Under the pieces are notes generated by a model. That model searched no databases. It was not told the origin of the DNA and saw only the letters and a list, made by a program, of their open reading frames with translations. Source: Mycoplasma haemocanis str. Illinois (GTDB lineage: Bacteria > Bacillota_I > Bacilli_A > Mycoplasmatales > Mycoplasmoidaceae). From it: a stretch of 64,000 bases of DNA. The translations under genes and the position numbers were made by a program. This document shows positions 22,690 to 33,944 of this stretch, in pieces (positions within the stretch are counted from its first letter, which is position 1; each line of letters begins with the position of its first letter). Location of the stretch: positions 855,993 to 919,992 of the forward strand of contig NC_016638.1 of NCBI RefSeq assembly GCF_000238995.1, read 5' to 3'.

Positions 22690-23458
22690 GACCTACCCAC
22701 GACAATTCCTCTAAGGAAATTGGAATTTGATTTTGAGCTTTAATTATCCTTCCACTTTCAATATGAATCAACTTAGTTCCTATCTTAGAGATAATAGGAT
22801 TATGGGTGATCAAAACTATAGTGGTTTTGTATCTCTTGTTAATATCACAAAAAATCTTCAAAATATTCTTAGATGTCTCTTCATCCACGGAAGCTGTTGG
22901 CTCATCTGCAAAGAGTATCTTGGGATTTTTAATTACGGATTTTAATATCGCCACCCTTTGCTGTTGCCCTCCCGAAAGTTGATTAGGTTTTTTATTTAAA
23001 TGCTCTTTAATATCTAGGAATTCCACCAATTCCTCAAGATTTAAACGTTTAGATACATTCTCCTGAAGGGCAGCGCCCTGCATTATGTTTTCCTTTACAG
23101 TAAGCTCTGGTAGGAGGGCATAATTTTGGAATATGAAGGATAAATTCTCCTTTCTGAAAGTAGTAAGCTCCCGTTCTTTCATGGCTATCAAATTATGATT
23201 AGACACAATTATGGTTCCATTAGAGGGTCTATCTATTCCAGAAAGCACATTCAACAAAGTTGACTTCCCAGATCCAGAATAGCCTAGAACGATAACAAAC
23301 TCCCCCTCTCTGACCTTTAAATTAATATCGCAAAGAACTTTGTTGAAAGTTCTATCAGCCTTATTGCAAAATCACTTATTAACATTATGAGCCTCAATCA
23401 CATAACCCTTAGAGTTCTTCATGAATTTAGTACCTTTATGAACCGAATTACATTTCAT
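22682..23458 (-). CDS. ABC transporter ATP-binding protein (MacB/LolD-like)
   Basis: A 258-aa ATPase similar to the C-terminal half of its downstream neighbour. Walker A is GYSGSGKSTLLNVLSG, the Q-loop FIFQNYALLPELT, the signature LSGGQQQRVAI, Walker B ILFADEPTASVD, the switch ITHNP. The first ATG in this frame is at 23456-23458 (MKCNSVHKG); a later ATG (MKNSKGYVIEAHNVNKW) begins the conserved domain. The frame stays open for over 300 bases further upstream without an ATG, GTG or TTG close to the neighbouring gene's stop, so the true start is uncertain. Confidence 0.85.
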
Positions 23459-23603
23459 AATTCGGGAAATGGCCTCCCTATCACTCCTTTTCTTCCTCTT
23501 CTTACGGTACTTTAAAAAATTCTTAAGTCAATCCTCATACTGTCCATAAGCTTTCCTACTTATATCCCTGTAAGCTCCACAGGAACAAATACATCCTCAA
23601 GGA

Positions 23604-24080
23604 CTAGGAGCTTTCCGAAACTGATTCTTCCTGATATTGTTGTTGAAAGAACTCGATAGAAAAGTTCTTGTTTTTGACTTTTGAAGGCGAAGGGAGAAAT
23701 TCGATATAAGTCTTTTCAGGCTCTGGAAATACGACGTTTGGTCTACTCTTTGAATAAAATAACTTCCTTTTCTTCTTAAATTCTCTCCTATAGTAAGCAT
23801 CTAAAGTTGTTACATCCGTATCCAAAGGTAGATCCAACTCTTTCAGTATATATTGATTAACCCTTAACTTTCGACATCGATTATCCAATATTAACTTAAC
23901 AATCTTCTTTAGAAATAAGAGAAATCTCCTAGTGAATACAGAATAATCATACCTATAACTTAAGAAACCATCTGGAGGTTCAGGAAAGTAATACCTTCTT
24001 AATTTAGGCCCAGAAAAAGAGGCATAAAGGAACTTAATATCTCTATTCCTTTTCTTTCAAAATAAAAGCGTTCTCAGCAT
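23604..24080 (-). CDS. Unknown basic protein upstream of the ABC genes
   Basis: A 158-aa frame. ATG start at 24078-24080 inside the 3' end of the PhoU-like gene (38-bp overlap), genuine stop TAG at 23604-23606. One TGA-Trp near the start. It is rich in Arg, Lys, Tyr and Phe. A Pro/Glu segment recurs twice (YYFPEPPDG and NVVFPEPEKTYIEF). No hydrophobic helix and no recognised domain. Position suggests a partner of the ABC transporter, but there is no direct evidence. Confidence 0.65.
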
Positions 24081-24738
24081 TAGGATCCAGTATTTGTTGA
24101 AAGTTTTCTATCACATTAAATACATGATCAACTGATCTCCCTATCTTAACCAATATTATGTGAACAAAAGAAGAAAGATCCTTATTAGAATCAGAAACTT
24201 CAAAGTCCGTTAAGAACTCTGTAATTTTAGAAAAAGAATCCTTTTGCAGTCCAATAAATTCATTTTTCAAGTTTTCACAAAATTGAAAATCTTCGTAATT
24301 CACTTTTCCACCTCCTTTTAAAAACCTTTGTCACATAGAATCAACATAAAACAACATCTTATGAAAGACCTCAAAATTTCCGAACACCCTGAACAAATCC
24401 CTATTCTTTTTATTTATTATTCTCGCAATAGAGAATCCATAATCGGCAAATCTTTCTATATCCTTTAAAGATAACAAAAGGGCAAGAAAGAATCTTAGGC
24501 TGTCCGCTTGGGGAGAATGTTGTGAGATATTCCAAGCCACCTCCTCAATCATTCTCTTGTAAATGCTATTGGAATCCATTTCCAACGACTTTATCTCCTT
24601 TAATAAATCGGAATTCCTATGGTCCTTATAAAACTCTAGAACTTTGACATGCAGAGAATAAGTTAGTTCAAAGTACTTCCTGAAAGCCAAAAAACAATCT
24701 TCTATTGCAAATTTAAGAAAAGTTGGATTAGTAGCCAT
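24043..24738 (-). CDS. phoU: PhoU-like protein
   Basis: A 231-aa all-helical protein with two PhoU-type repeats. The first has SPQADSLRFFLALLLSLKDI followed by ERFADYGFSIARI, matching the family DLRxIxxxlkixxdLERIGDxAxNIA. The second is FVHIILVKIGRSVDHVFNV. PhoU regulates phosphate uptake and signalling, and binds metal through Glu/Asp clusters; the second repeat here keeps Arg-Ser-Val-Asp-His. A TGA-Trp lies at 24331-24333. No pst genes are in the window; the gene follows pheT (TAATG). Assignment by motif pattern only. Confidence 0.75.
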
Positions 24739-26669
24739 TATCTAACAATTAGTCCTTTATTCTCAATGCACTTATAAATCTGTAACATAGAATTATCGAT
24801 ATCCTCCTTAGTTAAAGTCTTCTCGTGAGAACGAAATGTAAATCGAAATAAATAACTTATGGAGCCTTTATCTTCATAACGTTCTAAAAGCTTCACATCC
24901 TCTAAAAAAGGGGGGTTTCAAGAATTCATTAATTCCTGAAGCCCTTTAAAATCCGACTTTACCAATATAGAAATATCTCTTGTGGAAGAAGGAAACTTAC
25001 CTCTCTCGCGAGATACTCTAAATATCTTATTTCCTGAACGAGATAAAAGAACTGAAGCGCCCACAACCTTCATGGGAAGCTTAGTTTTCAAATATCCTAC
25101 ATATCCTAAAATGCTATCTCCATCCATAATATACATGAGATTAACGCCTCAAAAAGGCTCCTTGCTTCCATAACACAACTTAAATTCAATGCTTTTATCT
25201 AATAACAAAAAAATCCTCCGCAAATAGGATTGCAAATCAAAAATATTTCCACTAATAACAGTGTTACACATTGGAAAGGATTCACTAATTTCCGGAATCA
25301 CCACATTTAAAACTTCCTCGTTTCCATTTGGATTGTAGGTTATCTCGAAAACGGGATGCATTTCCAACCCGTCATCATTATTGAACTCCATAACTGAAAG
25401 GAGTTCATATAATCCGTGATGCCTATATACCACTCTATCAACGGAAATTGGATTCTCCACTTTGTGAATATCTTCTCCCCATAAATGGAATGAATCGATC
25501 GTTAAATTAACATCTTGAAGATTAAAATTACTGCACTCAAAGAAGCCTCTAGATCTTAAGAAATTCTTAATCCTTAAAATCTCAAATATCCCTTTATTAT
25601 CTGGAAGAGATAAAGCAGCAACCGGAGGTTTCTCTTCTAACTTTTCAATATCTACTAGTCTTACAACTTCTTCGGCCAAATCCTTTTGATCCTGTATATC
25701 ATCTCTCCATGGAGGAGGGGAAAAAAACCCCTCTTCAAAGTTAAAAGAATAATTTTTTAATCTAGATATCAAAAAATCCTGACACTCACGAGAGATACAA
25801 AGAAACTGCAATATTCTTGTTCAATCTACAGGAATTCTTCTTCTCTCTAATTCAGGAATATCTGTACCCTTCAAATATTTATTTAGGAGTAAAGAGAAAT
25901 AATCAGACTTCTCTCTAAATATCAAAGAGTTTCCAGTATCTACACTTCTATCAGGGATTTCATTAAAACAAGAATAACAATATAGAACCTTATTAATGGA
26001 GGGGGTCGAAACAGAAAAATTATTGACTAACATAAGTATTTTTAGAGCCCAGTCACTTATATTAGGAGCGTCCCCCTTTCCAGGAGAACATCCTAAATTC
26101 TTAGATAATTCCTCAGATATTCCCCAAGCACAGTGCAAATCATTCCTATTTGTGGGAATAGACAAATCCAAAATTACATCATTTAAACATAAGTGGGACA
26201 AGCTAAAAGGACGATGTATATCGAAATCATCTGGAAGTTCTATTATCCCTTTGGGAAAATTACTTCCAATTAACTTAAATTCATGAATCTCTCCATAGGA
26301 ACAAATCATTCCTTGAGATAGTTTTCCAAATATCTTTCTCTCTTGAATTTTTAACTTCCCCCCTAAGAGAGAAGCTCCCGGAAGTGCAACAACAACTTTT
26401 AAATTATTCCTAACATTACTAGCCCCACATACAATCTCTCTAACCTTACCTTCACTCGGAATTAGAACCTTACAAAAATTAAGCTTATCACTACCCCCTA
26501 CTTTCTCAAAGCTCTCTATCAAACCATAAGCAACTCCACTGGGTTCCTTTATCTCATCTACACCTTCAACTTCTATGCCACTTTTAAATAGGGCTGAAGT
26601 TATCTGCTCTATGGAGTAGTCCTGAATGTGGGGGAAGAAATGAAATATTAAATTTCTAGAAATTATCAT
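24738..26669 (-). CDS. pheT: Phenylalanine-tRNA ligase beta subunit
   Basis: Forms the alpha2-beta2 PheRS with PheS. It is 643 aa, short against the usual ~790-800. The N-terminal tRNA-binding domain is present (GGSDKLNFCKVLI, EIVCGASNVRNNLKVVVALP, GMICSYGE). The B3/B4 region is compressed: IPTNRNDLHCAWGISEEL leads after a short linker into B5 (WTRILQFL). A catalytic-like core follows. The C-terminal anticodon-binding FDX-ACB domain has FPSSTRDISILVK and FRFTFRSHEKTLTKEDID. TGA-Trp codons join the segments. The missing residues probably lie in the editing domain. Confidence 0.92.
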
Positions 26670-27639
26670 CTTTTAAAAATCGAAAACTATTGGAGTATAG
26701 GGATCTAATATCCTTCACTTGATACTTAATTAAAGCTAATCTTTCTATACCAACCCCCCCCGCAATTGCTTCGAATTCCTCGGAATAACCAGCTTTTCTA
26801 AGAATTTCATCCCTTAACATACCAGCTCCCAAAATCTCTATCCAACCAGTTCCTTTACAAATTCTGCAATTCTTAATATCATCACAAATGCACTTCATAT
26901 CTAACTCCAATGAAGGTTTTGTAAAGGGAAAGTAGGAGTTCCTAAATCTATACTCCCTACTTTCCCCAAATATACACTCACATATAATCTTCAGCATTCA
27001 CTTTAAATTGGACAAATTTATTCCCTTACCTAAACATACAAAATCCAATTGAGTAAATTGATGAGTATGTCTATTACTCTCGTCATCCCTCCTATAAACG
27101 GGGCCTATAGTAACACATTTAACGAAATCTTTTCTATTAGCTTTAGATATCAAATGGATAGAGGTATTAGAAGTACAATGGGGCCTAAGTATACGATCAT
27201 TATCTAAATAAAATGTCTCACTCTTGGATCTAGATGGATGATTCTTAGGAATACATAAATTATCAAAATTCTCTTCTACAGTAACTATCTCTCTTCCCCT
27301 CTCTATAGTAAACCCTAATCCGTGAAATAATTCAATTAGATCTTCCTGTATGTTGAATAGGTAATTAAAAGAGTAATTCTCTAAATAGGGGTTAGATAGG
27401 GGAAGATCTAGAAGTGTCGGCTCTAAATCCTTAGATTCCAAAATACTCTTAAATTCATAAAAAGCTTTATCTAGCTCTCCTTTAAGAGCATTTATCTTCT
27501 GTCCCAAAGCTTTCTTTTCCTCTGGGGAAGCGGAAGCTATCTTAAGTTTAAGAGGAAGTATATGACTCTCCTCATAGACTTTTTTTATAGAAATAGCCTC
27601 TCTGATATCTTTTGCCGAACTGAATAAATCTTTAATCAA
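26656..27639 (-). CDS. pheS: Phenylalanine-tRNA ligase alpha subunit
   Basis: The catalytic class II aaRS subunit. It is 327 aa with a single TGA-Trp at 26998. N-terminal coiled-coil arm, then the motif 1 region FHGLGFTIERGREIVT, motif 2 (RPHCTSNTSIHLI, then TIGPVYRRDDESNRHTHQFT), and motif 3 (AGGVGIERLALIKYQV). The N-terminal coiled coil (KALGQKINALKGELDKAFYEF) is typical. The TTG start at 27637-27639 overlaps metK by 8 bp; the end overlaps pheT by 14 bp. Confidence 0.95.
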
Positions 27640-28750
27640 GAAAGTAGTCTTTTATATCCTCCACTTTATCGGTTTTCTCCCATGGTAAGGATTCGTCTCC
27701 AAAGTGACCATTTTTAATTAAATCTTTATAAGAGAATTTACTAAAACGGAATCTATCCACTAATTCAGATACTGTAAAGGGAAACACCACTTCTACAGCC
27801 GATTTTATATCCTCCTCAGATTCATCACTGTCTACAGCCACACTAACTATCATAGGCCTCTCGGAACCGAAGGAATATGCAAGTTGTAACTCCATAAATC
27901 TACAAACTCCAGCTGCCACAAAATTCTTACATATCCATCTCGCATAATAAGCACCAACCCTATCTATCTTGGAAAGATCCTTCCCACATAAGCCTCCTCC
28001 CCCATGTCGAATATTAGTCCCATATGAATCAATTACTAACTTCCTATTGCTAACCCCAGTATCAGCGTCTAATCCCCCAATCACAAACCTTCCAGACTTA
28101 TTTATATTCTTCAAAATATTGGCCTTTTCCATAACAAAAGAATAGTGACCTTCCACAACAGGAACCAAAACCTCCTTAAAAATATCCTTCTTAATCTGAC
28201 TGAGATCTACATTGTCAGTATGTTGAATAGAAAACAATAAATCTTCCAAATAATATTCTTGATTTTCTACCCTTATAGACACCAAAACCTTCATATCCTT
28301 CTTAGCTCACTTAAGCTTTCCAGAATCTATTAAATCTTCAGTTTTAACAATCAAATCCCTAGCTATGGCGTAATCTATAGGAAGAAAATTATCGGTTTCA
28401 TCTGCCGCAAATCCATACACTACACTCTGATCCCCAGACTTAATCCCCCTCTCTATAGCTGCTCGTTCTATATCTTCACTTTGATTCTTTATATCTATTA
28501 CAAAACGAAATCCTGAAGGATCATAACCTTGTTCTGAAAGGGATTTACGAGCCACCTCCTCGTAGTTAACTTTCGCTTCAGTAGTAATCTCCCCCGCTAT
28601 AGCAACTATATTTCTGGAAACTAGAACTTCACAAGCAACCCTTCCATGTATATCTTGAGATGAGACTGCCTCCAGTATCTCCTCCGCAATTCTATCTGCG
28701 ATTTTGTCGGGATGACCCGTACCAACCGCCTCGGAAGTCCTTAGGAGCAC
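27632..28750 (-). CDS. metK: S-adenosylmethionine synthase
   Basis: Makes SAM from methionine and ATP. It is 372 aa, read through a TGA-Trp at 28307. Landmarks: TSEAVGTGHPDKIADRIAEE near the start, GDQSVVYGFAADET, RFVIGGLDADTGVSNRK, then HGGGGLCGKDLSKIDRVGAY, and HFGDESLPWEKTDKVE near the end. In the first motif, the usual EGHPDK is TGHPDK. GTG start at 28748-28750. From memory, tsaD-metK neighbour each other in M. genitalium too (MG046-MG047). Confidence 0.95.
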
Positions 28751-28751
28751 G

Positions 28752-29675
28752 CTAAATTAAAAAATAGGCGTAATAAGCTATCATAGCTGCATTATCTCCA
28801 GAGTAAGATCCATCCACCAATAAGGATCTTATATTCAAACTCTTCATCTGAGCACGTAAATACCTGTTTGCCGCGACCCCACCAGACACAGTCAAAGTAT
28901 TTACTCCCGTCTGACCTATCCAATATTTTATCTTTACTATTAACTCATCTATCACTCACTTTTGAAAAATAGTGGCAACATATCCCTTTTGCGCCTTCAA
29001 ATCAGGCATTGAATCACAAATTCTCATAGTTGCACTCAAAATACCAGCATAGCTAAAAGGTTTAGCTGGATTAGAACGATTCTTAAGTAATTGAGGAACA
29101 TTAAGATTCTCATCAAACATTTCATCTATTGCCATTCCGCCCGGATATCCCAAATCTAACCTTCTAGCCACTTTGTCATACACCTCCCCAATAGCATTGT
29201 CTTTGGTTTCATCTAATAAATATATTTGTCTATAGCCGTTAACTAGAAATAAAGAAGTTGTCTTTCCAGAGACCACAAGAGCCAAATGAGGAAAATCTAA
29301 AGAGTGAGTTAAACCAACAGAAAAAACATGACCATACACATGATTAACCGGAATTAACGGTTTCTTAATTAAGAAGGCAAGGGATTTGGCAAAGACTTGT
29401 CCGGTAAGTAGACAGCCTGCCAATCCGGGATGACTAGTATAAGCTATGTGAGTTATATCCCCCAAAGATAGATGATTTCTATCCAAAAGTGCTCCCAGTA
29501 TGGGAACCAACCTATCTCCATGATATCTAGCAGCAATCTCAGGAACCACTCCTCCCCATGAATTCTGAAGAGAAGCTGAAGATTCAGTAATTACATCTAT
29601 TAGCTTACCATTCCGAACTAAAGCAACAGAAGTGTCATCACAACTAGTTTCAATTCCTAATATGAGACTCCCCAC
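28752..29675 (-). CDS. tsaD: tRNA threonylcarbamoyladenosine synthase TsaD
   Basis: Transfers threonylcarbamoyl to A37 of ANN-decoding tRNAs. It is 307 aa with one TGA-Trp at 28956. ASKHA motifs: LGIETSCDDTSVALV at the N-terminus, SSASLQNSWGGVVPEIAAR, the metal-binding NHVYGHVFSV, and the C-terminal VSGGVAANRYLR plus SGDNAAMIAYYA. The GTG start at 29673-29675 overlaps the potD stop (TAGTG). The Pot transporter operon likely continues into this gene. Confidence 0.95.
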
Positions 29676-30931
29676 TATAACATCAATTTAAAGTTCTCAT
29701 ACGCGATCAACATATCGCTCTTCCTTCGAGAATCCAAGAAAGCTTCAAAACTCTTCTTTATGTCCTTATTCGTAGGCTTCTCAGTTTTTATGATCTTCTG
29801 CTTTAGATCCTTTAGATTTGATTCATTACTGAAGTAACAATCTAACTTCTCATGTAACTTCTTTAATACAGGTGGGTATTGCACATAATCAAAATTCCGA
29901 ACCACCATTGACCCATACTCCTCATTATTCTTACTAAAGGGATTGCTCTCATGTTCTGCCTTTAAAAAAAGAAGTTCTTTAGCTAAATTGTAAGCCTTTT
30001 CTAATTTCTCACCTTTTAAGTGGGGAGACAGAACTACAAAATCCAGGAAATAAATATTGTCACTGATCTCAACTTCATGGAATTCTTCCGCCTTAACTTC
30101 AGCATTAAGATTTCCTCCATTTGCCGCAAAAAGACCATCTCCGTTGTACATGAAAGCTCCTTTAATGTCCCCATTGCTCAAAGCATCCACCATCTTAGAA
30201 GAGTCGGGATTTATGAATAGAAAGTTGCTCCCCAGTTGAGATGAATTTAACCCCAAAGAAATTAAAGCTTTATAGTCGTTCAAGATATCTTCAGAGCTAA
30301 GATACTCATGATCGCTAGGATTTATATCATCATGTCCTTTTACTCTTCTAGAAAGGGATAAAACCGTTCTAGGATCATCTATCAATCCCAATTTGGGAGT
30401 TTTCCCATCACTTTTAAATCTTTTGTCATGAGAAATAGCCTGTATAAGTGTGCTAAAAGAAACAGATCCACTTAAAGATGTTATCTTTGGTCCAGTGTAA
30501 TAAAATCCTAATTTTTGAACGAAATAGGGGATTCCATAATCCAATAAACTCTCTTTCGACATCTCTTTAACGAGATCTGTAAAGAGATCTTCCTTGCTGG
30601 TGCTGGTGCTGGTGCTGGTGAATTTAGACCAATCTAACTTATGTACTGAATTAGAACTCCTAATCTCTGATAAGACTGATGTGCTAACCACAGCCATGTC
30701 ATATATTCCCTTATCAAATTTCTCCTTAACGATATGATCATGCTCAAAATAATCCACCTTAAATCCATACTTATCATGCAGTTCTGATGCCACATCGGGA
30801 GAAATATATCCATGATAATTTCCCATTACCAAAACATCTGAACTCACTAATTTCCCAACCATCAAGGAAGAGGAAGCTGCAGCTCATATTGATACAGCTC
30901 CAACAGCCTTCAATAGACTTGGTCTTAACAT
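29675..30931 (-). CDS. potD: Polyamine ABC transporter substrate-binding protein (PotD-like)
   Basis: A 418-aa extracellular binding protein for spermidine/putrescine, placed in the pot operon. ATG at 30929-30931 gives a short signal-like hydrophobic start (MLRPSLLKAVGAVSIWAAAS) with no lipobox Cys, so it may be anchored by an uncleaved helix rather than by lipid. The body has the PBP pattern VLVMGNYHGYISPDV and GIYDMAVVSTSVL. A Ser-Thr repeat (TSTSTSTS) near residue 105 is encoded by a perfect hexanucleotide repeat. It overlaps potC by 7 bp. Confidence 0.82.
30595..30620. repeat. Hexanucleotide repeat (TGCTGG)x4 in potD
   Basis: Four tandem copies of TGCTGG plus two bases, read on the minus strand as the Thr-Ser repeat in PotD. 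Copy-number change would keep the frame. It is the only clear perfect hexamer repeat seen in the window. Confidence 0.9.
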
Positions 30932-31764
30932 CCTCGAAATTTATAAAGTCACGAGAATAGAAAGGCAAATGTAGTGATTATTAGGATTAAAGATCCAAAT
31001 ACAGCCGATCAAGCTCTAATCCCGCCCTTCATCGTATAAAGATCAGTGGTGACGGTAGAAACATCTCCTCTCACTAAATTTGTAATCACAAAGTCATCAA
31101 AAGAGATAGAGAATATGAAAAGAGCGGCAGCGCAAAGATTGGGTCACAACATGGGAATCAATACTTCTAATATAAATTCAAAAAATCCATAATTTAAATC
31201 TTGAGATACAAATAGGATGTTGGTATGTATTTTGGACAACCTAGGATATAGAAAGATAATTACATATGGGACTGAGAATGCCACATGAGCGAGTATTATT
31301 GTGAACATCCCTAAACTAAAACCAAAAGGAAGTATTAAAACTGAAAATAGGATTGAAAATGCTATTCCTTGAACGATATCGGGACAAGATATGGAAAAGT
31401 TACTTACCATAAAGACATAGTTCTTATTCTTCCCAAAATTCTTCCACAAATTCACAACCGTAAGAAGTCCTATAAATAGGGAGATAGGGGTAGCTATTAA
31501 AGCGATTATTAGAGAGTTAATAAAGGAGTCCATCACTCCACCGGAGAAACCGGTATCCGTAAAGAATTTAATATAGTTATGAACTCCGTTTCACTCCCTA
31601 AAGGAAGTAGAAACGTTTCCCTTATTAGAAGGTGCAACGAAAGATAGTAGGATAAAGGAAATTAATGGAATGTATAGAGATAGGAGAAGAAAGAGTACAT
31701 AAAATTTTTGAAGTCCCTTTTTTCACTTGTAGGGATCACTAACATTTAATAGAAAGTTAGTCAT
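30925..31764 (-). CDS. potC: Polyamine ABC transporter permease PotC
   Basis: A 279-aa inner-membrane permease. Six hydrophobic segments can be traced, starting with FYVLFLLLSLYIPLISFILL, then a segment with SLIIALIATPISLFIGLLTV. The EAA-type loop sits at QDLNYGFFEFILEVLIPML, followed by WPNLCAAALFIFSISFDDF. TGA codons encode Trp. The start ATG at 31762-31764 overlaps potB by 8 bp. It ends WLYKFRGC and overlaps the potD start. Confidence 0.92.
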
Positions 31765-32587
31765 TCTTATGCTTTGAAAAAGCTTTGGAGAGCGTTTTTA
31801 CTAGAAAATATATTAAGAACATCACGGTAGCTAAAAATAGGGTGAAAAAGGAGGCTCTAGATTTGGCAATATTTGAATTATTATCCACAATAACGAAGTT
31901 ATTCAACAGCTCTCCGACCATCTTTGAGCCGCTTTCATTATTCATAAATTCCGATACTGTTATAGCTGTAAAGGAGGGTATGAATACTAGGAAGAATACA
32001 GCTACCAAAGCTTCTCTAGTATAGGGAAGAATTACCTTTAAAAAAGTTTCAAAATGAGAGGATCCTAAGTCTTGAGCGGCATTTATTAAGTTCTTAGGAA
32101 TATTATTAACTACGTTATAAAAAGACAATATAGCTATTGGTAGATTCACATATATTAAACCTATAATAGTGTAGATAATTCCGTAGGTACTATTAGGGCT
32201 TCCATTAAGTAAATCAAAAAAGCTTCTTAGCCCCAATAACTTAACGAAAAAACTACTCCATAACGGTGAAGAAATAAAAATCATCAGGAAGGCCTTAGAC
32301 TTCTCTGAATCTATAGAGGCTACGAAATAAGAAAAAGGGTACCCTAATAGAAAGGTAAATATTACTGTGACTATAGCAATGAAAAGACTTCTAAATATAG
32401 ATAGAGAAGTCCCTTTATTTATGAATTCACTATTTTGAATAAAGGTACTCTCACTGGTATCAAAAGCAAAATACACTATTATCAATAACGGTAAAAAGAT
32501 GAATAAGAAGGCGAAGGAATGAAAAACCCCTAAGCCTCCACTTATCCTTTTCAGTTTCTCAAATCACGAAGAAAATAAATTAAACAC
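31757..32587 (-). CDS. potB: Polyamine ABC transporter permease PotB
   Basis: A 276-aa permease with six predicted membrane spans. The first is FHSFAFLFIFLPLLIIVYFAF. The cytoplasmic EAA loop is AAQDLGSSHFETFLKVILP, which docks the ATPase PotA; compare AAxDLGA in E. coli PotB. A long N-terminal basic stretch (WFEKLKRISGG) precedes it. The GTG start at 32585-32587 overlaps the potA stop (GTGTTTAA, 8 bp); an in-frame TAG just upstream excludes an earlier start. Confidence 0.93.
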
Positions 32588-33944
32588 TTGAGTCTAATTT
32601 CATGACGTGAACATCCATGGCATCTCATATCAATCCTACAGTTCTTCCTATGGATACTTCATTTATAGCCTCCACATAGATAATCTCATTTAAGAAATTA
32701 CATCTCAATTCTCACAACTGGCCTTTGTAAATAGCTTCTACAACTTGAACACTTACTATTCCTTGAGAAGCTTCAACTACATCATAATCCTCGGGCCTTA
32801 TCATGACATAAACCAATTCATTCTCTGCAAAGCCCTCCTTAACATCAGTTATAAATTCCTTATTCCCAACCAATACAACCCCTGGACCCTTGTAAGTTCC
32901 CAAAAAAATATTGGCCTTTCCCATAAAGGAAGCCACCCATCTATTTATAGGAGAATCATAAAGCTCTGATGGAGTCCCTATTTGCTCTATCTTACCCTTC
33001 TTCAAAACCACTATCTTGTCGGACAGTAAGAGAGCCTCTTTCTGATTATGAGTTATCAAGATAAAAGTAATTTTTAATTGCTTATGCAACCTCTTAATCT
33101 CTAACTGTAACTTCTCCCTTACTTCCTCGTCCAAAGCTGAAAGAGGCTCATCTAAAAGCAAAATTTTAGGCTTAGTGATAATAGCTCTTGCTAAAGCAAC
33201 TCTTTGCTGTTGTCCTCCGGAAAGAGAGGAGTGCTTACAATTCTCTTTCCCCTCTAATCCAACTAAAGATATAATGTCCTTAACTCTCTCCCTTATTTCT
33301 TCTTCATTGAAGGGCCTTCTTGAATATTTATTAACAAGCTTATTGTGGGCCAAAATTGGATAGTATTCCCAGTATGACTTCCAATAATCCAGATCATTTA
33401 TACGATCTACATAACTTCTAAAATATCAGAACTTAACCCGGTATAAAAAAGACTGCCTATTCATACGCCTAAGTTTGCTTTTCATAAGTAAAGCCTTCCT
33501 AGAAAGCGAATCGATGCGAGAATTAATCTTCTTAATCTTTCCATTAGATTTCTCGATAGCTAAATTATGAAGCGTCTTAATCTTCATCAATGACTCATTG
33601 CTAACACCTTCTTTTTCAGTTCACATCTTTCGAAGTCCGAAAGCAATATTTTCAAATACATTCATGTGGGGAAATAGAGCATAATCTTGGAATACCGTAG
33701 CCGTAGGTCTCTGATTTGGAGGAATATCTTTAATATCTATTCCATTTAAGAATATCTTTCCAGTATCGGGTTTGATAAATCCTGATATTAAATTCAAAAT
33801 GGTAGATTTTCCGGAACCGGAGGAACCTAATATAGAAACAAAGGAGCCTTCCTCTATATCCAAATCAAAATTCGATAAAACTTTGTTATTCCGGTCGTAA
33901 GATTTGAATATAGACTTAAGAGAAATAAAGGGCTTATTGGACAA
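32580..33944 (-). CDS. potA: Polyamine ABC transporter ATPase PotA, with insertion
   Basis: A 454-aa ATPase powering PotBC. Walker A GSSGSGKST is near 40-48, Q-loop TVFQDYALFPHMN near 84-96, signature SLSGGQQQRVALARA, Walker B ILLLDEPLSALDEEV, His switch ILITHNQKEAL, and a C-terminal TOBE regulatory domain (MIRPEDYDVV). Between the Q-loop and the signature lies an extra ~90-residue basic helical insertion (SRKALLMKSKLRRMNRQSF), as also reported for mollicute PotA proteins. TTG start. First gene of potA-B-C-D, likely one operon. Confidence 0.94.

Noticed and set aside
23597..23800. Minus-strand frame MLTIGENLRR that continues into the ABC ATPase frame
   Set aside because: The 23604-24080 frame occupies the same bases with a genuine stop. 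The region upstream of 23604 in the ABC frame is probably not coding, but the last 145 bases are kept as an open question.
30774..30968. Alternative minus-strand frame at the potC-potD junction, encoding a Cys-rich peptide
   Set aside because: The potC frame ends in a conserved way and the potD signal region starts inside the same bases; the third frame has no family and is likely a shadow.
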